DNA of 64,000 bases from Trissonchulus latispiculum (Eukaryota; Nematoda; Enoplea; Enoplida; Ironidae): assembly GCA_030248195.1 (NCBI GenBank), contig JASAND010000532.1, positions 1-64,000 of the forward strand, given 5' to 3'. Positions 1-12,539 of the stretch are shown piece by piece; the stretch's first letter is position 1; each line of letters starts with the position of its first letter. Made by a program: the position numbers and the translations under genes. Below the pieces are notes generated by a model. The model was given only the letters and a program-made list of their open reading frames with translations. It searched no databases and was not told the DNA's origin.

Positions 1-72
1 GAGCTCAAAACCATCTCAGCCGGATCCGGTTCATCTAGTAAACTATTTTTAGCCCATTGATCTTCCTCAGTG

Positions 73-1441
73 TCAAGAATGGGACCTTCCACCACACATG
101 GTAAGATTGAAGGCCTCAAAATCGCAACCACGAGAAGGCAAATCAGCTGGATTGAGTTCCGTTGGGACGTATAGGAAAACAGCAATCCTCGTTGGCCTTG
201 ACTTCGCGAACGCGGTTGTACAAAAACGGTCAATACCTTGTTGAACTGAGCCAGTGCAGCACACACTTTGAATCGGTCCATATGAACATTTGACTAACAG
301 ATAGACAAAAAAGTTCCTTCTTGACAAAATTGATCAGCCCTGCTTCAATAACCACCGCCATTAATTTCAGCCTTGGTAAAGTTACGGGCTTCACTGGACA
401 AAGCTTTGTTTTGGCTACCAACAGCCTTGAAACATACTTCGATTGAACGGAATGCACTTCGGACACAGCCCTGCAGCATATGCCCGTTTTGATGCATCAC
501 AGAAGCAATGAAGCTGAACGGTTTGACTGATACTTCCCATCAAAATATTTCGAGGTATTTTGATTGCTGGTCATTGATGCAAGCTTTGAATGCAAGGTTC
601 CCATTCCCGTCACATATTCTCGCGCAAGTGATCGTCCCAAAGCAGCTTCTGCTTCCAAGCTTCTTGAATTAACATCTTCGCCTTCACCACGACCGGCGAA
701 ACTAGTCCACATGGATCAAAAACCTTTGCGACTTCTTGAATGAGTTGGCGTTTTGTGAGTTCTTTGATTAGGTCCGGGCACTTCGGCTCAGGACAAGACA
801 GCGTATCAGCTTTGAGTGTTCCTCACAAACTAGACCTCAGCACCTTGGTTGTAATGCCATTTCCTCGATCTGATTCTGGAATCATCGATAAAACATCACT
901 TGAATTTGAAAACCATTCTCGTAAGTTCATGCCGATCTCATTAAACAAGTGCTTAAGCTTCCTGATAAAAATCGACGGAATCGTGGACAGTACCAGCGTC
1001 CGCTTTTCGACATTGTCTACATAAATATTCTTAGCAATATCAATTGAATTTGACGTAGACTGTTGATTCAAATGATGCTTGACAGTAGCTGGCAGGAAGA
1101 AATGGGCTCGATATCACTCCGAATGGAATTCGTGTAAAACGGAGGATTTGAAGATTACTAGGGTGTTAATGGCATTTCGGCAATCCTTCAACCATAGAAA
1201 CCTAGCCAACATCTCGGTCTTCTGATCTTAAGCCCAACCTGTAGAAAAGCCTTTTCTATATCGCTAACCATACCAATTCCATGACATCTGAATTCTGGAA
1301 GGTGAGCAAGCCACAGAGATCTCTGAGGAGCACAGGACCTCTGAGTAGACAATCGTTGAGGACTGAGTGAATCTTTGTTGACCTTACAGTGTAGCAGTCG
1401 TAAACAATGCGAATCTTCGTTGTTGATCGATCTGGCTTCAC
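73..1441 (-). pseudogene. Reverse transcriptase / RNase H region of BEL/Pao pol (broken)
   Basis: At 1441-1256 the minus strand encodes KIRIVYDCYTV then SLNDCLLRGPVLLRDL-like sequence, the RT segment usually seen as RIVYDASA...SLNDCLxxGPxLLxDL. At 1071-823 it reads NIYVDNVE and IGMNLREWFSNS, matching the YVDDxxxG...AGMNLREWxSN region of BEL RTs, with VDN in place of the catalytic VDD. At 466-230 comes LLVAKTKLCPVKPVTLPRLKL and WTDSKCVLHWL, the A17/RNase H region. 327-73 gives YVPTELNPADLPSRG. All are strong family signatures, but frames and start codons are broken and the RT active site is altered. Confidence 0.88.
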
Positions 1442-1480
1442 GACACCATTTTAAACGGAATGTAATGAAGCTTCAGTTTC

Positions 1481-2633
1481 TCAGAACAACGACCAAATCA
1501 CCTGCTCAGTAGTCCCATCTTCTAACTCGAGATTTGATAGTTTGATCATCCGATCTCGAGAACTTGTGGTTGGGTTCGAATTCGACGTAGCAACGAACTT
1601 AACCGCGAATATGCAAATTTTTGAAATTATCAGGAGGGCATTCACGGTCATCTTTCCAGTGGCCAGCCAACCTGATACCGCCACCCTCTTGCTGGATTGA
1701 GGAATTGAACTTTTCCACTGCCGCTTCATCGTCTTTCTTGATAGCTGTCGTCTTTCACTCCAATATCTTCCAGATTCCAGAATCGCTCTACATTGCAAGT
1801 TGTAGGACAGATAAACCGAAGATACAAAGGTAAAGCCGTGTTGACTACCTGATATCCCAGTAATCTTCCCTGCTGTGATATATCCAAATTTGGAACCTAG
1901 AAGCCTAAGTCCATTGCTAAGAGTGATTTGCTCTCCGTCCACAATATCAAAATAGAAGTTGCTGCCTATCAGGATATCAATATCTACGAATTCAGTAGTC
2001 GAACTGGGCGGATCAGCTAAGGTCAATCGTTGAAGAACAGGAAACTTCGACATATCCAATGACAGCTTTTTAATAGGGCATGTAATCACATCTGTAACTA
2101 ATGCGTTGATATTAACTATTGTGCCATCGACAGTGGGAAGTTCCACGTCGACTTCTGAGATGACATCTTTACTCCGACGTATTCGAATCTTCGAATCGTG
2201 CATTAGAAATAGTTATTTTTTTCGGACGATTTCCAGACCCAGTGTCTTAGCCAATCTGGTTGAAATGTAGGAACAAGAGCTGCCCCCATCGAAAAAGATT
2301 CGCTGTTGTACCACATTTAATATTGACGCGACAACTGCCATTTGCATGAAAATACCGCTCCAGCGAAACTGAAGATTGAACCACCTCCAGAAGCCTGTGT
2401 GCATTCTGAGGATTCGATTCCGTTGCACCAGAATTGCAAAGCGACGCTCCAGAAGATTTCCCCGTACTTGGTTGGGCATAGACAGCTATGGTGTTCCAGC
2501 TGACCACGAAGTGAAAGCATTTTCCTCTTTTTTTTGCAATTGGAAGCGATATGTTGAACAGACAGGCACTTGTAGCAGTGCTTTCCAGACTGAACAATAG
2601 CCTTTCGAGCGTCCAAAGTTCTGACCTTGTCAC
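1481..2633 (-). pseudogene. CCHC zinc knuckle and aspartic protease region of BEL/Pao pol (broken)
   Basis: At 2616-2500 the minus strand reads CYKCLSVQHIASNC, a perfect CX2CX4HX4C zinc knuckle. At 2310-2220 it reads FFDGGSSCSYISTRLAKTLGL, which has the layout of the BEL protease active site (usually D-S/T-G-S followed by SYIT and LAxxLGL). Here Asp is followed by Gly-Gly, so the catalytic triad appears altered. The 240-residue open segment 2203-1481 continues with IDILIGSNFYFDIV and LRLLGSKFGYITAG, the C-terminal part of the DUF1758 protease-like domain (IDLLIGxDxYWxIV). Frame changes separate knuckle, active site and C-terminal part, so this is a pseudogene. Confidence 0.85.
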
Positions 2634-2899
2634 ACTGATCGGAGAAAGTGCTTATTTTTACAAAACAAGCACGTTACGGTGGACTTGGCAGTCTGGGAAA
2701 GAGTACTTGTTGAAGGCGTGCCTTGGGTTCTTTATTATCTATTGAAAGATTGCTGTTGACCTTTGTTAGCACTGTTGGTAAGAGTGGACTCTTGTTGAGA
2801 TTTGACACCATTACTCACCAATTGACCACTCGCCCATTTGTCGAGCCTTGATTTCTTCTCGCAACAAATCCCGTAGATTGGATATGATCCGTGGTCTGG

Positions 2900-3764
2900 A
2901 AACCATTCTAGAAGTGCAACTCAATTCTGATTGGACGAGGCATCTTTGACAGGATACTCAGTGTGAAGACCCTGTCCAAATACGTCTTCGGGTAAGGCCC
3001 AGTGATACGGAAACTACGAATGTGCCTTTCACATTCATCGTAGGTTTGCTGTAATTTCGATATCTCGATTGAAGACACTGCCATGCCAAGCAGATGATTC
3101 GAAGTGGAAGAAAATGGCAATCTCTTCTATTGCCATATCGTTCCGTCAAAGCGTCAATTACTGCGGTGTAATTGACCGCTGTGAGGCGGTACCCACTGAC
3201 TAAGTTCAAGGCATCTCCTTTCAACGAACCCTTGAGATACTTGAACTTGTCAATGGCCAACATATTGCTTCGATGGATGGTTGAATCAAATGAGTCCCGA
3301 AATTCTTGCCACTTAAGGCAATTCCCATCGAATTTTTGTAGATCTAGTTTAGGAGCTTTACCCTAATACCGGCACTACCTGTCGTCGTACCTACCACAGG
3401 GATTCATGCTCACTATCGTGACCACCGTTACTAGGTGGAGTGGCTGCAATTGAAGCTAGTTAAGCATGACCGTAAGTTTTGAAACAGTATCCCAGATGGA
3501 CCTCAGTAAACGAAACCGAATTGGCAATTTCAGTTTCGAGTTCGTCGGGTTCGCATTGAGCTAAAATATTGTCGTTGAGTTCTGCAATGGTACTCTGGGG
3601 GATATTTATGCAACTTATCCTGAAAAATGGATAAGTTGTTCGCCAATAGGTGTGTTCTCTAATTTGGTTTCCCAAATTTGTGAAACCTCCTTGATTAGCT
3701 TTGAAACATTGAGCCTATATCCTTGACGTCGTTGTTTCAGCTGCTCCTTAGAAAGTTCTGGCAT
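2900..3764 (-). pseudogene. gag-like region of BEL/Pao element (broken)
   Basis: A likely start codon lies at 3764-3762 and opens with MPELSKEQLKQRR, a basic helical start typical of BEL gag proteins. Then comes a segment (about 3660-3490) with ELNDNILAQCEPDELETEI, a coiled-coil-like N-terminal gag motif. The piece at 3263-2958 reads KFKYLKGSLKGDALNLVSGY and then DALTERYGN, which matches the DUF1759 gag core pattern (KFxYLKxxLKGDAxxLIxG, LxxRFG). The segments are in different frames and interrupted, so no full protein is encoded. In an intact element this region would make the capsid-like protein that packages the RNA. Confidence 0.8.
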
Positions 3765-5735
3765 CGTTTCTAGCTATCTGATGTACTTGATCAAATAATG
3801 ATTAACTGACCTTGAAATTTCCTGTTAGTTTACTTGAAATCTGTTTTGGAGGTAAGCTCAAATGCAGACCTCAGCAAGTACTACGCTGCAGAAATGCCAA
3901 AGGATTATCAATTGACTTACAGTGAACCAGGAAATCTAATGGAAGATGTAATCTCAAGATTGTGTTGAGTTACACCTTTGTTTCTTCTTCCCAATAATTT
4001 CTTGGGGCCCAATGTTGAAAATAGTCCAAAGTGAATTGGAGCAGCCACAGCGTAAAATTCTAAATTAATTGTGGAAGTTTGTAGATTCAAATTGTATTGA
4101 TCTACAAAAATGCCCAAAGTATAATCCAAATGACAGCTGAGCAGCCACAGCGTAAAAAAAATCCTGAAAAGGTTGAATATTGTTGGCACGAGAATGCACT
4201 GAGCTACAATGTTGCTGTTGAAAAAGGCCAATAGAAAATAAACTTTAGATGCTTGAGTCCAAGAGCTAAGTCTATTGATTGAAAAATTCAGGAAATAACA
4301 AACAGGTTCGTTTTAGTTTTCCGGCACCATGTGACCTAGATTAAAGGAGAAACACAACCAGTTTATATTAGACATAAGCAGAACTGAAGTAACAGGAATA
4401 AGACAGACATAACAAACAATGTTACAATATGCAAATTAGGTTAGTCTGACATTGTTCCATGTAAACAAGATAAAACCGGAAAGTTCTAGTCTTTGGCAAT
4501 GTGACAAATGAAGGAAAGAGTGAATTGAATTGAATATTAAGCAGTCATAGTTTTGGCGAATTCTTAATGACTAGATGGAAACAAATTTATATTAAAAATA
4601 AATGAAAAGTAAGACAAAGACTTTATATCTATCATACATTAAAAACAGAAATGTAAGAGGGACCAAACAAGCAACTGGTTGATGTTCAGCAGCTGAACGT
4701 GCTGAAGTAAACAGAACTTGCGAAGAAAAACTAAATATAGCCGATAAGAAGTTGGCCCATTATAGGAGACAGGAAATAAAAGCTTCAAACCAAAACATTT
4801 AATCGACTGCAGTTCTAATAGCAAAAAACTAACGTAAGTGCTATCCTTCTTCGGATTGCTAAACTTGGAAACCCTAATTCGAAACAACTTATATATTATA
4901 TACATATGTAAGGATGCCACGATATTGCGATGGGCTTATTTTTGCTGCCAACTCCCTTGACTTTAAGTATGGGAATGAACAGTATAACAGCCGGCACACA
5001 TTATATATACATATATATATACACATAGCTATAGCGATATATATATATTAAAGTTATATTTAACGAGGAAATGTACAGTCGCTTGATTACACAAAATAGC
5101 TAACAGATACTTCTACATGCTGTTCCATTATTTGAACTTTGATTGACTTTCGTCTCCGTTGCCGATAGCTTAAAAATAAGAAAATAAGTACTCAACTTTC
5201 GAAGTTTTCTACTCCTCTAAAATTTACTATTTCTTAAAAAAATGTTGCTTAAATCTTGCGTGCTGACAACACCACCTTTCATTTACCAATTTTTTGAGAA
5301 GACATACTCAATTTCCGACTATATTCCATCGAGCTCTCATCTTTTCTATGAGGTTAATATTCAAATATGTAAGCTGGTTAAAGTTTTCATTCGGCGATGT
5401 ATCGTTCACGTCTGAACGAAAGTGCCCGTCTTTCATCAATTACAATTGGAATTTTAGAACAAAAAATTTCAAAAATTCGTTAAAATTAATTTAGAGACAT
5501 TTTCACAACTGCATTTTGTAATACACACAAAATTACTTAACAAAATTTGAAAAATCAGAAGCATGAAAACAAAAAATTACGAAATTCCTTCCGGAATAAA
5601 GGAAGTAGAAATTTGAAGACAATATGAATGGCAACAGTGAATGGCAACCACAAAAGCAAAATCCAGCTTTTGAACAATTTAAACTCCTGCAAAAAAATTA
5701 GTTCAAGTCCATTTTTAAGAGTGGAACCGGCCGGT
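3765..5735. other. AT-rich stretch upstream of the BEL/Pao gag, no gene seen
   Basis: If a 5' LTR or leader of the BEL/Pao copy survives it should be here, but I could not pair it with another LTR. A short direct repeat (cagccacagcgtaaaa) occurs near 4046 and 4142. Short TA runs occur around 5000-5050. Open frames here are short and lack family motifs. Confidence 0.4.
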
Positions 5736-5737
5736 TC

Positions 5738-5843
5738 CAAATCCTACCGGTTCCGGTTCCGGTTCCGGTTCTAAAATTCCTTCCGGTTCGGTTCCGGTTC
5801 CGGTTCCAACCGGTTCTAGTGGAACCGGTCCCAACTCTATGTG
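5738..5843 (-). mobile_element. Solitary hAT-like end with CCGGTT subterminal repeats
   Basis: Read on the minus strand from 5843 the sequence starts TAGAGTTGGGACCGG and is followed by many AACCGG/CCGGTT hexamers in both orientations, so the end can fold on itself. The terminus resembles the TAGNGTTG ends of the other hAT-like elements in the window. A matching second end and TSD were not found. A related end lies at about 18450-18528. Confidence 0.5.
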
Positions 5844-6539
5844 CAACCCCCCCAGACTAACAAAAAACGGGTAGACCCCCTCAGCAAAAAGGAACAAGGG
5901 CAGACCCTCTCGTCCAGAAAGGAAAAAAGGGTAGACCCCTCAGGGTTTTTAAAAAATAGGTAATTTTTTATTAAATTTTAGCGAATTTTTTCAAAAAATT
6001 TCTTAGAAATCGCTAAAAATTGTCATTTTTTACTAATTTTTAGTCAAAGCGTTAAAAATTCGCAATTTTTGCTAATTTCGGGGCAGACCCCTTCTAATTT
6101 TGGAATTTTTTAGGGGTAGACCCGTCGCCGACGTCGCGGAAAACCCCCCCCCCCGAATCGGACCCCGTGTTAATGTATGGACAAAAGACGTATGACATAC
6201 ATAAGATAGCAGTCTCTGAAACAGGCTTTTTGCTTTCAGACTGAAGCGACGGCGCAGTTGGTCGTACTGTTCTCTACCGCTCACTGAAAACGAGCAGTTG
6301 CGCGTCTAAAACATCAGGGTTCTGTGAAGTGGTGGATAGGATCTCTGGTCATAATTAAACTTGAGTTCTTGAGAATTGTTTTTTCTTAAAACGGATAAAG
6401 TGTGTCTCCAGATATGTACTTGCACTAATTAAATTTAAAATACTATTTCCCCTTGGATCCGAATTTTCAAAGTTTTGCAACCTTTGTCAGGCTTTGCAAA
6501 TTCGAGACTGTGTGAGGGGGAAGTGGAGTGGTGGTGAAC

Positions 6540-8060
6540 ATAGGTGTAATTGGGGGGGGGGGGGGGGCATTTTACCAAACCCCCCCCCCCCCCCGAAATT
6601 TTTGGGGGCCCCCGGCCCCCCAACAGGGGGGGGGGGGGAGTCTCGCCGACTGCGCGAAAATTGGCCGAAAATTGGGCATTTTTAGTATAAATTATGCAAA
6701 CTTTTTCAAAACAGTAACGTGTTTATTATCGCGAGTAATACAGGTTTATAACGGTTTTATGGACTTCTAGACTCAATATTGACCTTATTCTAGACTCAGA
6801 AACATGTTGACAATCAAGTTTTCGAGTTTAAAAACACTGTCTAATGTTAAAATTACTTAATGATTTCATGTTTTTCGGCATTAGCAATGGCTGAAAATGC
6901 GATTTTTGGCATAAAAATAGAAAAATTTTTTTGCGGGAGGTTTGGGGGGGGGGGGGTCGTGGCCGGGGGGGGGGGGGTTTGGGGGGATCGAAAAAGGGGG
7001 CCCCCCCAAAATTCCGGGGGAGGGCCCCCCAACCCAAATCCCCGTTACATCTATGGTGGTGCACATAGGTGTACCTGGGGCATGATAGGCATAGGTGTAC
7101 CACCTGTTTGGGTTGGGGGGGGAGTAGAAGGCCCAAATTTGGCTCGGGGGACCCCACCCAAATCCGAAATTTGGGGGGGGGGGGAGGACCCCCTTTAAAC
7201 TGTACCCAAGTTTTTTTAGCTAAAAATGCTCCTTTTTCGAAGTGCAGTACATTAAACGTACTCAAAAGCTTCTGTCAATAGTTTTCGTATGCGAAAATAG
7301 GGCTTGGAAATCGACAAATTTGTGCTAAAATATGCTTAAATTAGCCCAGATTGTGGTTTATAATTGTGCATATTACCTTTTAATTGCTATAAATAACCAT
7401 CTTTAGCTGTTTACAGCTGATTTATAGCCATTTTTTCGAATTTTTTTCAAAAATTTTCATAAATTGCAAAAAAAATTTTTCAAAAATTTTGGGCACTTAT
7501 TTAGATGGGGGCATAGGTGTAAGGTGGGGGGGGGTTGGGGGGGGGGTGGCCCCCCCCCAAGCCTTTTTTCAACCCTCCCCCAAAACTTTTTGGGGGGGGA
7601 CGTCCCCCCCCAACTGGGGGGGGGGGGGGGGAGTCGCGCCGAAGGCGCGAAAAATGGCCTAAAATTGGGTATTTTTAGGGTAAATTTTGAAAAAATTTTC
7701 AAAAATGTCCAAATTTTTGGCTTAAACTGTTTATTATTATGAGAAATACACGTTTTTAACTGTATTATGGATCTTATGACTCAATATTGTCCTTATTTTG
7801 GACTTGGAAACATGTTGGCAATCAAGTTTTTGAGTTTAAAACCACTGTCTAATGTTAAAATTACTTTATGGTTAGATGTTTTTTATCATTAGAAACGGTT
7901 GAAAATGCAATTTTTGGCATAAAAAATGAAAAATTTTTTTGGGGGAGGGTTGGGGGAGGTCCTGGGGGGGGGGGGTTGGGGGGGGTCGCCAGAGGGGGCC
8001 CCCCCCAGAAAATGTTGGGGGGGGCGCCTCCCCCACCCCAAATCTCCGTTACACCTATGG
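6540..8060. repeat. G-tract-rich repeat units, about 1 kb apart
   Basis: A unit beginning near 6660 (AT-rich block containing gtgtttattatcgcgag, then an AACATGTTG motif and a run ending with GCGATTTTTGGCATAAAAA) is repeated near 7675 with the same order. Both are followed by long poly-G/poly-C runs. The block 7200-7450 and the AT-rich unit recur at 57830-58500. Apparent Gly/Pro-rich ORFs here are products of G and C runs and not genes. The G runs could form quadruplexes. Their exact length is probably unreliable in the assembly. Confidence 0.65.
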
Positions 8061-8685
8061 ATGGGGGGGGCGATTTTTTCGCCTTGGTCCCCCCTTATGG
8101 TTCGAAAAAATTTTTTGTGTCCGATTTGGCTAAGAAGTTGCCCTTAGGGTAAATCGAGGTCGCTGATTGCAAAAATCGAATCGAGAGATCGATCCGATCG
8201 ATCGATCGATCAGTAGAATCGATCGATCAAAATCGATCAAAAAATTTTTTGTCACGGATTTTCGCAAAAAGTCGCCCCTAGGGTAATTCAGGGCCGCTGA
8301 TTCCGAATCTGCACTCGAAATTTCACAAAACTCGATCGTTCGCCCGCAAAAGTCGATTTTCATCGATTTTTTAAAAATTCGACAATAACTCGATTTTGGC
8401 AGCTCGGATCGAAATTTCGATTGCAGATTCGGAATCAGCGGCCCCGAATTACCCTAGTGGCGACTTTTCGCGAAAATCGGAGACAAAAAATTTTTTGATC
8501 GATTTTGATTCTGCTGATTCTACTGATCGATCGATCGATCGGATCGATCTCTCGATTCGATTTCTGAAATCAGCGACCTCGATTTACCCCAAGGGCAACT
8601 TCTCAGCCAAATCGGAGACAAAAATTTTTTCGAACCATAAGGGGGGACCAAGGCGAAAAAATCGCCCCCCCCCCATCTAAATAAG
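8055..8685. repeat. Long palindrome (foldback) with GATC-rich arms
   Basis: The arms are inverted copies: the left arm carries the G run, a CGATTTTTTCGCCTTGGTCC stretch, TTCGAAAAAATTTTTTG, the GATCGATC run at about 8190-8230 and GGGCCGCTGATTCCGAATC. The same blocks reappear in reverse order and strand from about 8420 to 8680. The centre is near 8370. The arms are about 300 bp each and diverged. No coding capacity was recognised. Confidence 0.75.
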
Positions 8686-8789
8686 TGCCAAATTTTGCAT
8701 TTTTTACTTGGTTTGGACCCAATTTTAGGGGGGGAGGGGGGTTTGAGCTCGACTTGGGGGGGGGAGTAGTTGAGGTCGGGTAGGGGGGG

Positions 8790-9775
8790 AGGGGGGTCTG
8801 GCCTCTCCGTGGGGGGGGGGGTCTCACAGGGGGTAAACTGTAGCCTGGTTCACCTATGATGATAGGTGTACCTGGGGGGGGGAACCCCTCAGCCCAAATG
8901 GAAAAGTACCGACCCCACCCTCAAAATTTTGGAGGCAGACCCTACCCCCAAATAAATGGCCAAATCCCAGACCCCACCCGCCCAAATTTGGCAGGCCCCA
9001 CTCTCAAAATTTTGAAAATTTTGCTTCAAAAATATGCCCAAAATTAGTAAAAATTCGAAATTTTTTGGAAAAATTTGAAATTTCTGCAAAAAATCCAAGT
9101 TTTTTCGAACAAATGAGCAAAAACGAAGAAATATTGTTGATTTTGTAGTTGGAAATAACGCTTTTTTTAGCAAATTTGCTATTTTTTTCTAAATTTTTGC
9201 CCAAAAAATTTTTTACCCCCTCCCCCACATTCGATTTTTCCGCACCCCACCCCACCTCAAAACGGCTGACCCCACCCACCCTAATTTCGGCTACCCCCTC
9301 CGCAAACGTTTTCTCAAGGTACGCTACCCCCTCCCACCAAATGGAAAAGTGCGGAGCCGATCCCACCCTTGAAATTTTGAAAATTTTGCCTCAAAACAAG
9401 TAAAAATTCGAAATATTTTGGAAAAATTCTAATTTTTTTGCAAAAAATCAAGTTTTTCTGCCGGAGAGATGTTATTGGCGCAGATCTTAGATCCCAAGTA
9501 TGTGAAGCAAGCGACTTCCTCAATTTGCTTACCGTTCAGTTGGATATTGGGAGAGCCAAAAACCTTGGTTTTGGTTGGGTTGATTCGGAGCCCCAATTTG
9601 GCAGCAGCTACAGCAAGGTCGTCCGGAAATTGCCGAGCGTAAAAGCCAGTGCCGAGGCCCAATTCCTCCCACCAGGGTGCCCAAAATACCATGTTATGCA
9701 TGTAACATGTCCGCATAGGTGAACCAGGCTACAGTTTACCCCCTGTGAGACCCCCCCACGGAGAGGCCAGACCCC
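8790..9775. repeat. Inverted-repeat-bounded segment with LINE fragment inside
   Basis: The block at 8795-8855 (GGAGAGGCCAGAC on the opposite strand, a poly-G run, GTAAACTGTAGCCTGGTTC) is present inverted at 9713-9772. Between them lie C-rich repeats that also occur inverted at 56360-56480, and a reverse-transcriptase scrap at 9466-9650. The segment looks like a TIR element that collected other insertions, but no TSD was identified. Confidence 0.55.
9466..9650 (-). pseudogene. Fragment of non-LTR retrotransposon reverse transcriptase
   Basis: The minus strand reads DDLAVAAAKLGLRINPTKTK and then VFGSPNIQLNGKQIEEVACF and TYLGSKI. This is the segment after the RT active site in LINE-type reverse transcriptases (GLxINxxKTK, then a short variable part, IEEVxxFxYLGS). 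It is a short remnant with nothing of the endonuclease or the rest of the RT around it, embedded in G/C-run repeats. The clade cannot be told from this piece. Confidence 0.75.
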
Positions 9776-10333
9776 ACACGAAGCCCAATTTTAGAAAACA
9801 ATTAGAAAAAAGGTTCTATTTTTTCCAAAAACTTTCCAGCAGTTAACTGAACATTATTTCTAATTGTTTTCTAACGGAGGCCCACTTTCTAATTGTTTTC
9901 TAAATAATTTCTTAGCGTTTTCTAGCAAGTTCCTTAACGTTTTCTCAATGTTTTCCCTAAAAAAGGACATTTTCCATATTATTTGTAATTAATATCTGTT
10001 TGTTTTCTAAACTACTTCTGTTATTTTCTCAATGTTTTCTGATTTATTTCTGAACTTTCCTTTACCTGGCTTATTTTTACTGGGGGAGGAGGGTGGGGGG
10101 CGCCCTCCAGTCGGCGATCCCCCGCCATTCGAGTAGCCCCATAAATTTCGACGTCCCACCCATAACCCGAAAAACTGCCAAATTTTTCCATTTTTACCGT
10201 AAAGTTTTAAAATTTTTTCCGGCTTCGCCAGATTTTTAACGACATTTCGCTCCGTATTTTAGCGTAAAAAAGCACCTAAAAGTAGTCATTTTTTAGCGAT
10301 TTTTGGCAATTTTTGCACAAAAAACCCTAGCAA

Positions 10334-11323
10334 CAGGGGCGCACCCAGGATTTTGAAAAGGGGGGGTCGAGCCGGAAAAAATTTTTTGCCTTCGCCTGAC
10401 ACGTTTACTCTGGGGGGGGGGGAGGGCTGGCGGCGGCGGCGAACTTTTCAACAAAGAGTTCGTTTTGGGAGCCACAAAAATTACGAGATTTACATAGGAG
10501 TCGTCCGTCGCTAGCCGTCGCGGGAGGTCGCGGAGCCCCCCCAGAAGTTGAGAAAATTTTTGAAACTCTGAAAAAAGCCGTAATGGAAATCTTTAAAAAG
10601 ATTTCAATAAAAGTTGAGAAATTCTTTGACATAATGGCAAAATTTGTATTGAAAAGTTTGAAAAGATTTGAATAAAAAGCTTTGCGAGGCGCATTGTTAA
10701 AATTTTAAATTGTTAAAATCGATATAGAATAGTGCCGCAGGCGCGAAAAGTTAAAAAACATGACATAGAAAAGCAGGTACGCACTTTTTTGAAATCGAGA
10801 TAGAAAAGTACCGCAGGCGCGGAAATTCAGTAAAATGGAGATAAGAAAGCGCCGCAGGCGAGAAAAATTGAGGTAAAAAAGCGCCGCAGGTTCCAAAACC
10901 TTGTAAACGTTAATATATACATAATAGCGTCGCAGGCGAGAAAAATTTTGAAAATTCAGCTTGAAAAGCGCCGCAGGCGAGAAAAGTTTTAAAAATCGAG
11001 ATAGAAAAACGCCGCAGGCCCGAAAAATTTTGAAAATTCAGTTAGAAAAGCCCCGCAGGCGAGAAAAATTTTAAAAAACCGGGACAGAAAAGTGCCGCAG
11101 GCTAGAAAATTTTAAAAATCGAGATAGAAAAGCGCCACAGGCGAGAAAAATTAGAAAAATTGAAATAGAAAAGCGCCGCAGACGCGAAAAATTTTCATAG
11201 TTTTTAATTTTATGCACTAAAAATAGCTCAATTTTTGCTTTCTCCCCGAAAATTCCCGGGGGGGGGGGGTCGGACAAAAAGGGGGGTCGGAACCCCCAAA
11301 ACCCCTTCCTGGGTGTGCCCATG
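10334..11323. mobile_element. hAT-type MITE with 8-bp TSD CCTAGCAA
   Basis: The left end is CAGGGGCGCACCCAGGATTT and the right end, read inverted, CATGGGCACACCCAGGAAG. CCTAGCAA directly precedes (10326-10333) and directly follows (11324-11331) the element. An 8-bp duplication with CAGNGGCG termini is the usual signature of hAT elements. The inside is a minisatellite and A-rich DNA with no transposase, so it is non-autonomous. Confidence 0.85.
10720..11195. repeat. Minisatellite with GCCGCAGGCG core
   Basis: About ten units share an AAAAGYGCCGCAGGCGMGAAAA core separated by A/T-rich spacers, with spacing of roughly 45-65 bp. The array lies wholly within the hAT-type MITE, so it probably expanded inside it. 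The units vary in length and no ORF is preserved. Confidence 0.75.
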
Positions 11324-11331
11324 CCTAGCAA

Positions 11332-11977
11332 TTCACACATTCTTTCAAAAATATGCCCCCCATATTTGGTCAGCCATGGGGCGGGCTGGTTCGAACCCCC
11401 TATAAATTTTGGCCTAGAAATAAGCCAGTTACTTTTCCAGATCTTCCTTGAGAAGCAAGCATTCATTGAGTAATGAATCTTTGTTGTTTCTCCGCTCTCT
11501 AGTTGCTCCTCCGTCACTCTAATTATTGATGTGATACACGCCAAAAGTGTCTAAGATGCTTTCCTAAAAGTGGCAATGGGCTCTGAATATGGAAAGACGT
11601 CCGCAGCTCCCCAAACTAAAAATGCCACACATTCTGGTCACAGTTACATTTGATCATACAGACATAGTTATTTGTATTGCAGAAACTATATACCATCAGC
11701 GGAACCTTCAGGCCTCCCCTGAAAAAATCATCAATGCGAGGATGATAAAAATGATGGTTAAACACCAACCTAGAAATTCCGTTACGGTTGTTTTTTCCGT
11801 CGAAACTGTTTACATACTTTTATGCAGTCCTCCAAAATTTTTTGCGGAATGTCTCAAAAATTGCTAAATTCATATTTTTTAGCTTTTCAAAGAAAACTAA
11901 TGAATTTTATTAATTCGCTTGTATTTAAACAGATTTTTAACATTTAACGAATAATACTACCCACCCATGTTATGTTA
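11332..11977. other. Unassigned AT-rich stretch
   Basis: It lies between two MITEs. The only forward open frame of note (11589-11867) has no recognisable motif and no splice context that I can defend. Confidence 0.3.
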
Positions 11978-12310
11978 CAGGGTATTTTCAGGGATTTTTC
12001 CGGGGGGGGGGGGGGCTTCCCGGGGAGCCCCACGGGCGGCCCGGGGGGGGGGGGGGGAGATTTTTTGCTAAAATGACCCAAAAAATTGTATTGTAAAAAA
12101 AAGTTCTCAAACATGCCAGGATGTAAGCTAAAAATAGCTATTTTTACGAAAAAATAGAAAGTTTTTGAAAATTGGCCTATTTTGGCAAAAATTTGAGCCT
12201 CCAAAAAATCCCGGGAGGGGGCGATTTCCGGGGGGGGGGAAGGCATTTTCGGGAGGAAGGTCAATTTCGGAGGAGCCACTCCCCTCTCCTCTCCGGTAAA
12301 AAATACCCTG
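11978..12310. mobile_element. Small TIR element with TA target duplication
   Basis: The ends are CAGGGTATTTTC and its inverted partner AAAAATACCCTG, each flanked by TA. A TA duplication with CAGGGTA-type ends suggests a Tc1/mariner-type MITE. The inside is G/C-run rich and non-coding. With only a 2-bp duplication, a PIF/Harbinger-type origin cannot be excluded. Confidence 0.5.
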
Positions 12311-12539
12311 TATTACAAACAGTTTTCGAAGTTGAAGCACGTATACGTACGTGTGTTTTTACAAGAATAAAAATTTGAAATTGGAGACGCCCGGGATCTG
12401 GGGAGAAGCTGAGAAAAGTTTGTAATCTGAGGAAAATTCTCAATACAAACACACAAAATTTTGATTCCGGCAGCCAGTAAAATTCTAAAATATTAGCAAA
12501 CTACCAAGCAAGAGAAATCTTTAAAATTATGATTTGGCA

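Larger units (their letters stand above)
1..3764 (-). mobile_element. Degenerate BEL/Pao LTR retrotransposon, gag-pol part
   Basis: On the minus strand the fragments occur in BEL/Pao order: gag start, DUF1759-like gag core, CCHC knuckle, retropepsin-like protease, reverse transcriptase, RNase H / A17-like region. Integrase and the 3' LTR would lie beyond base 1 and are missing. The pieces sit in different frames with many stops, so the copy is dead. No 5' LTR was recognised above 3764. The assignment rests on family-typical motifs in the translated pieces (see the three sub-entries). Confidence 0.85.

Noticed and set aside
3900..5100. 5' LTR of the BEL/Pao copy
   Set aside because: No paired LTR in the window and no clear TG...CA borders or primer-binding site that I could support.
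6435..8152. Gly/Pro-rich ORFs
   Set aside because: Created by long G and C runs in non-coding repeats, with different frames in homologous copies.
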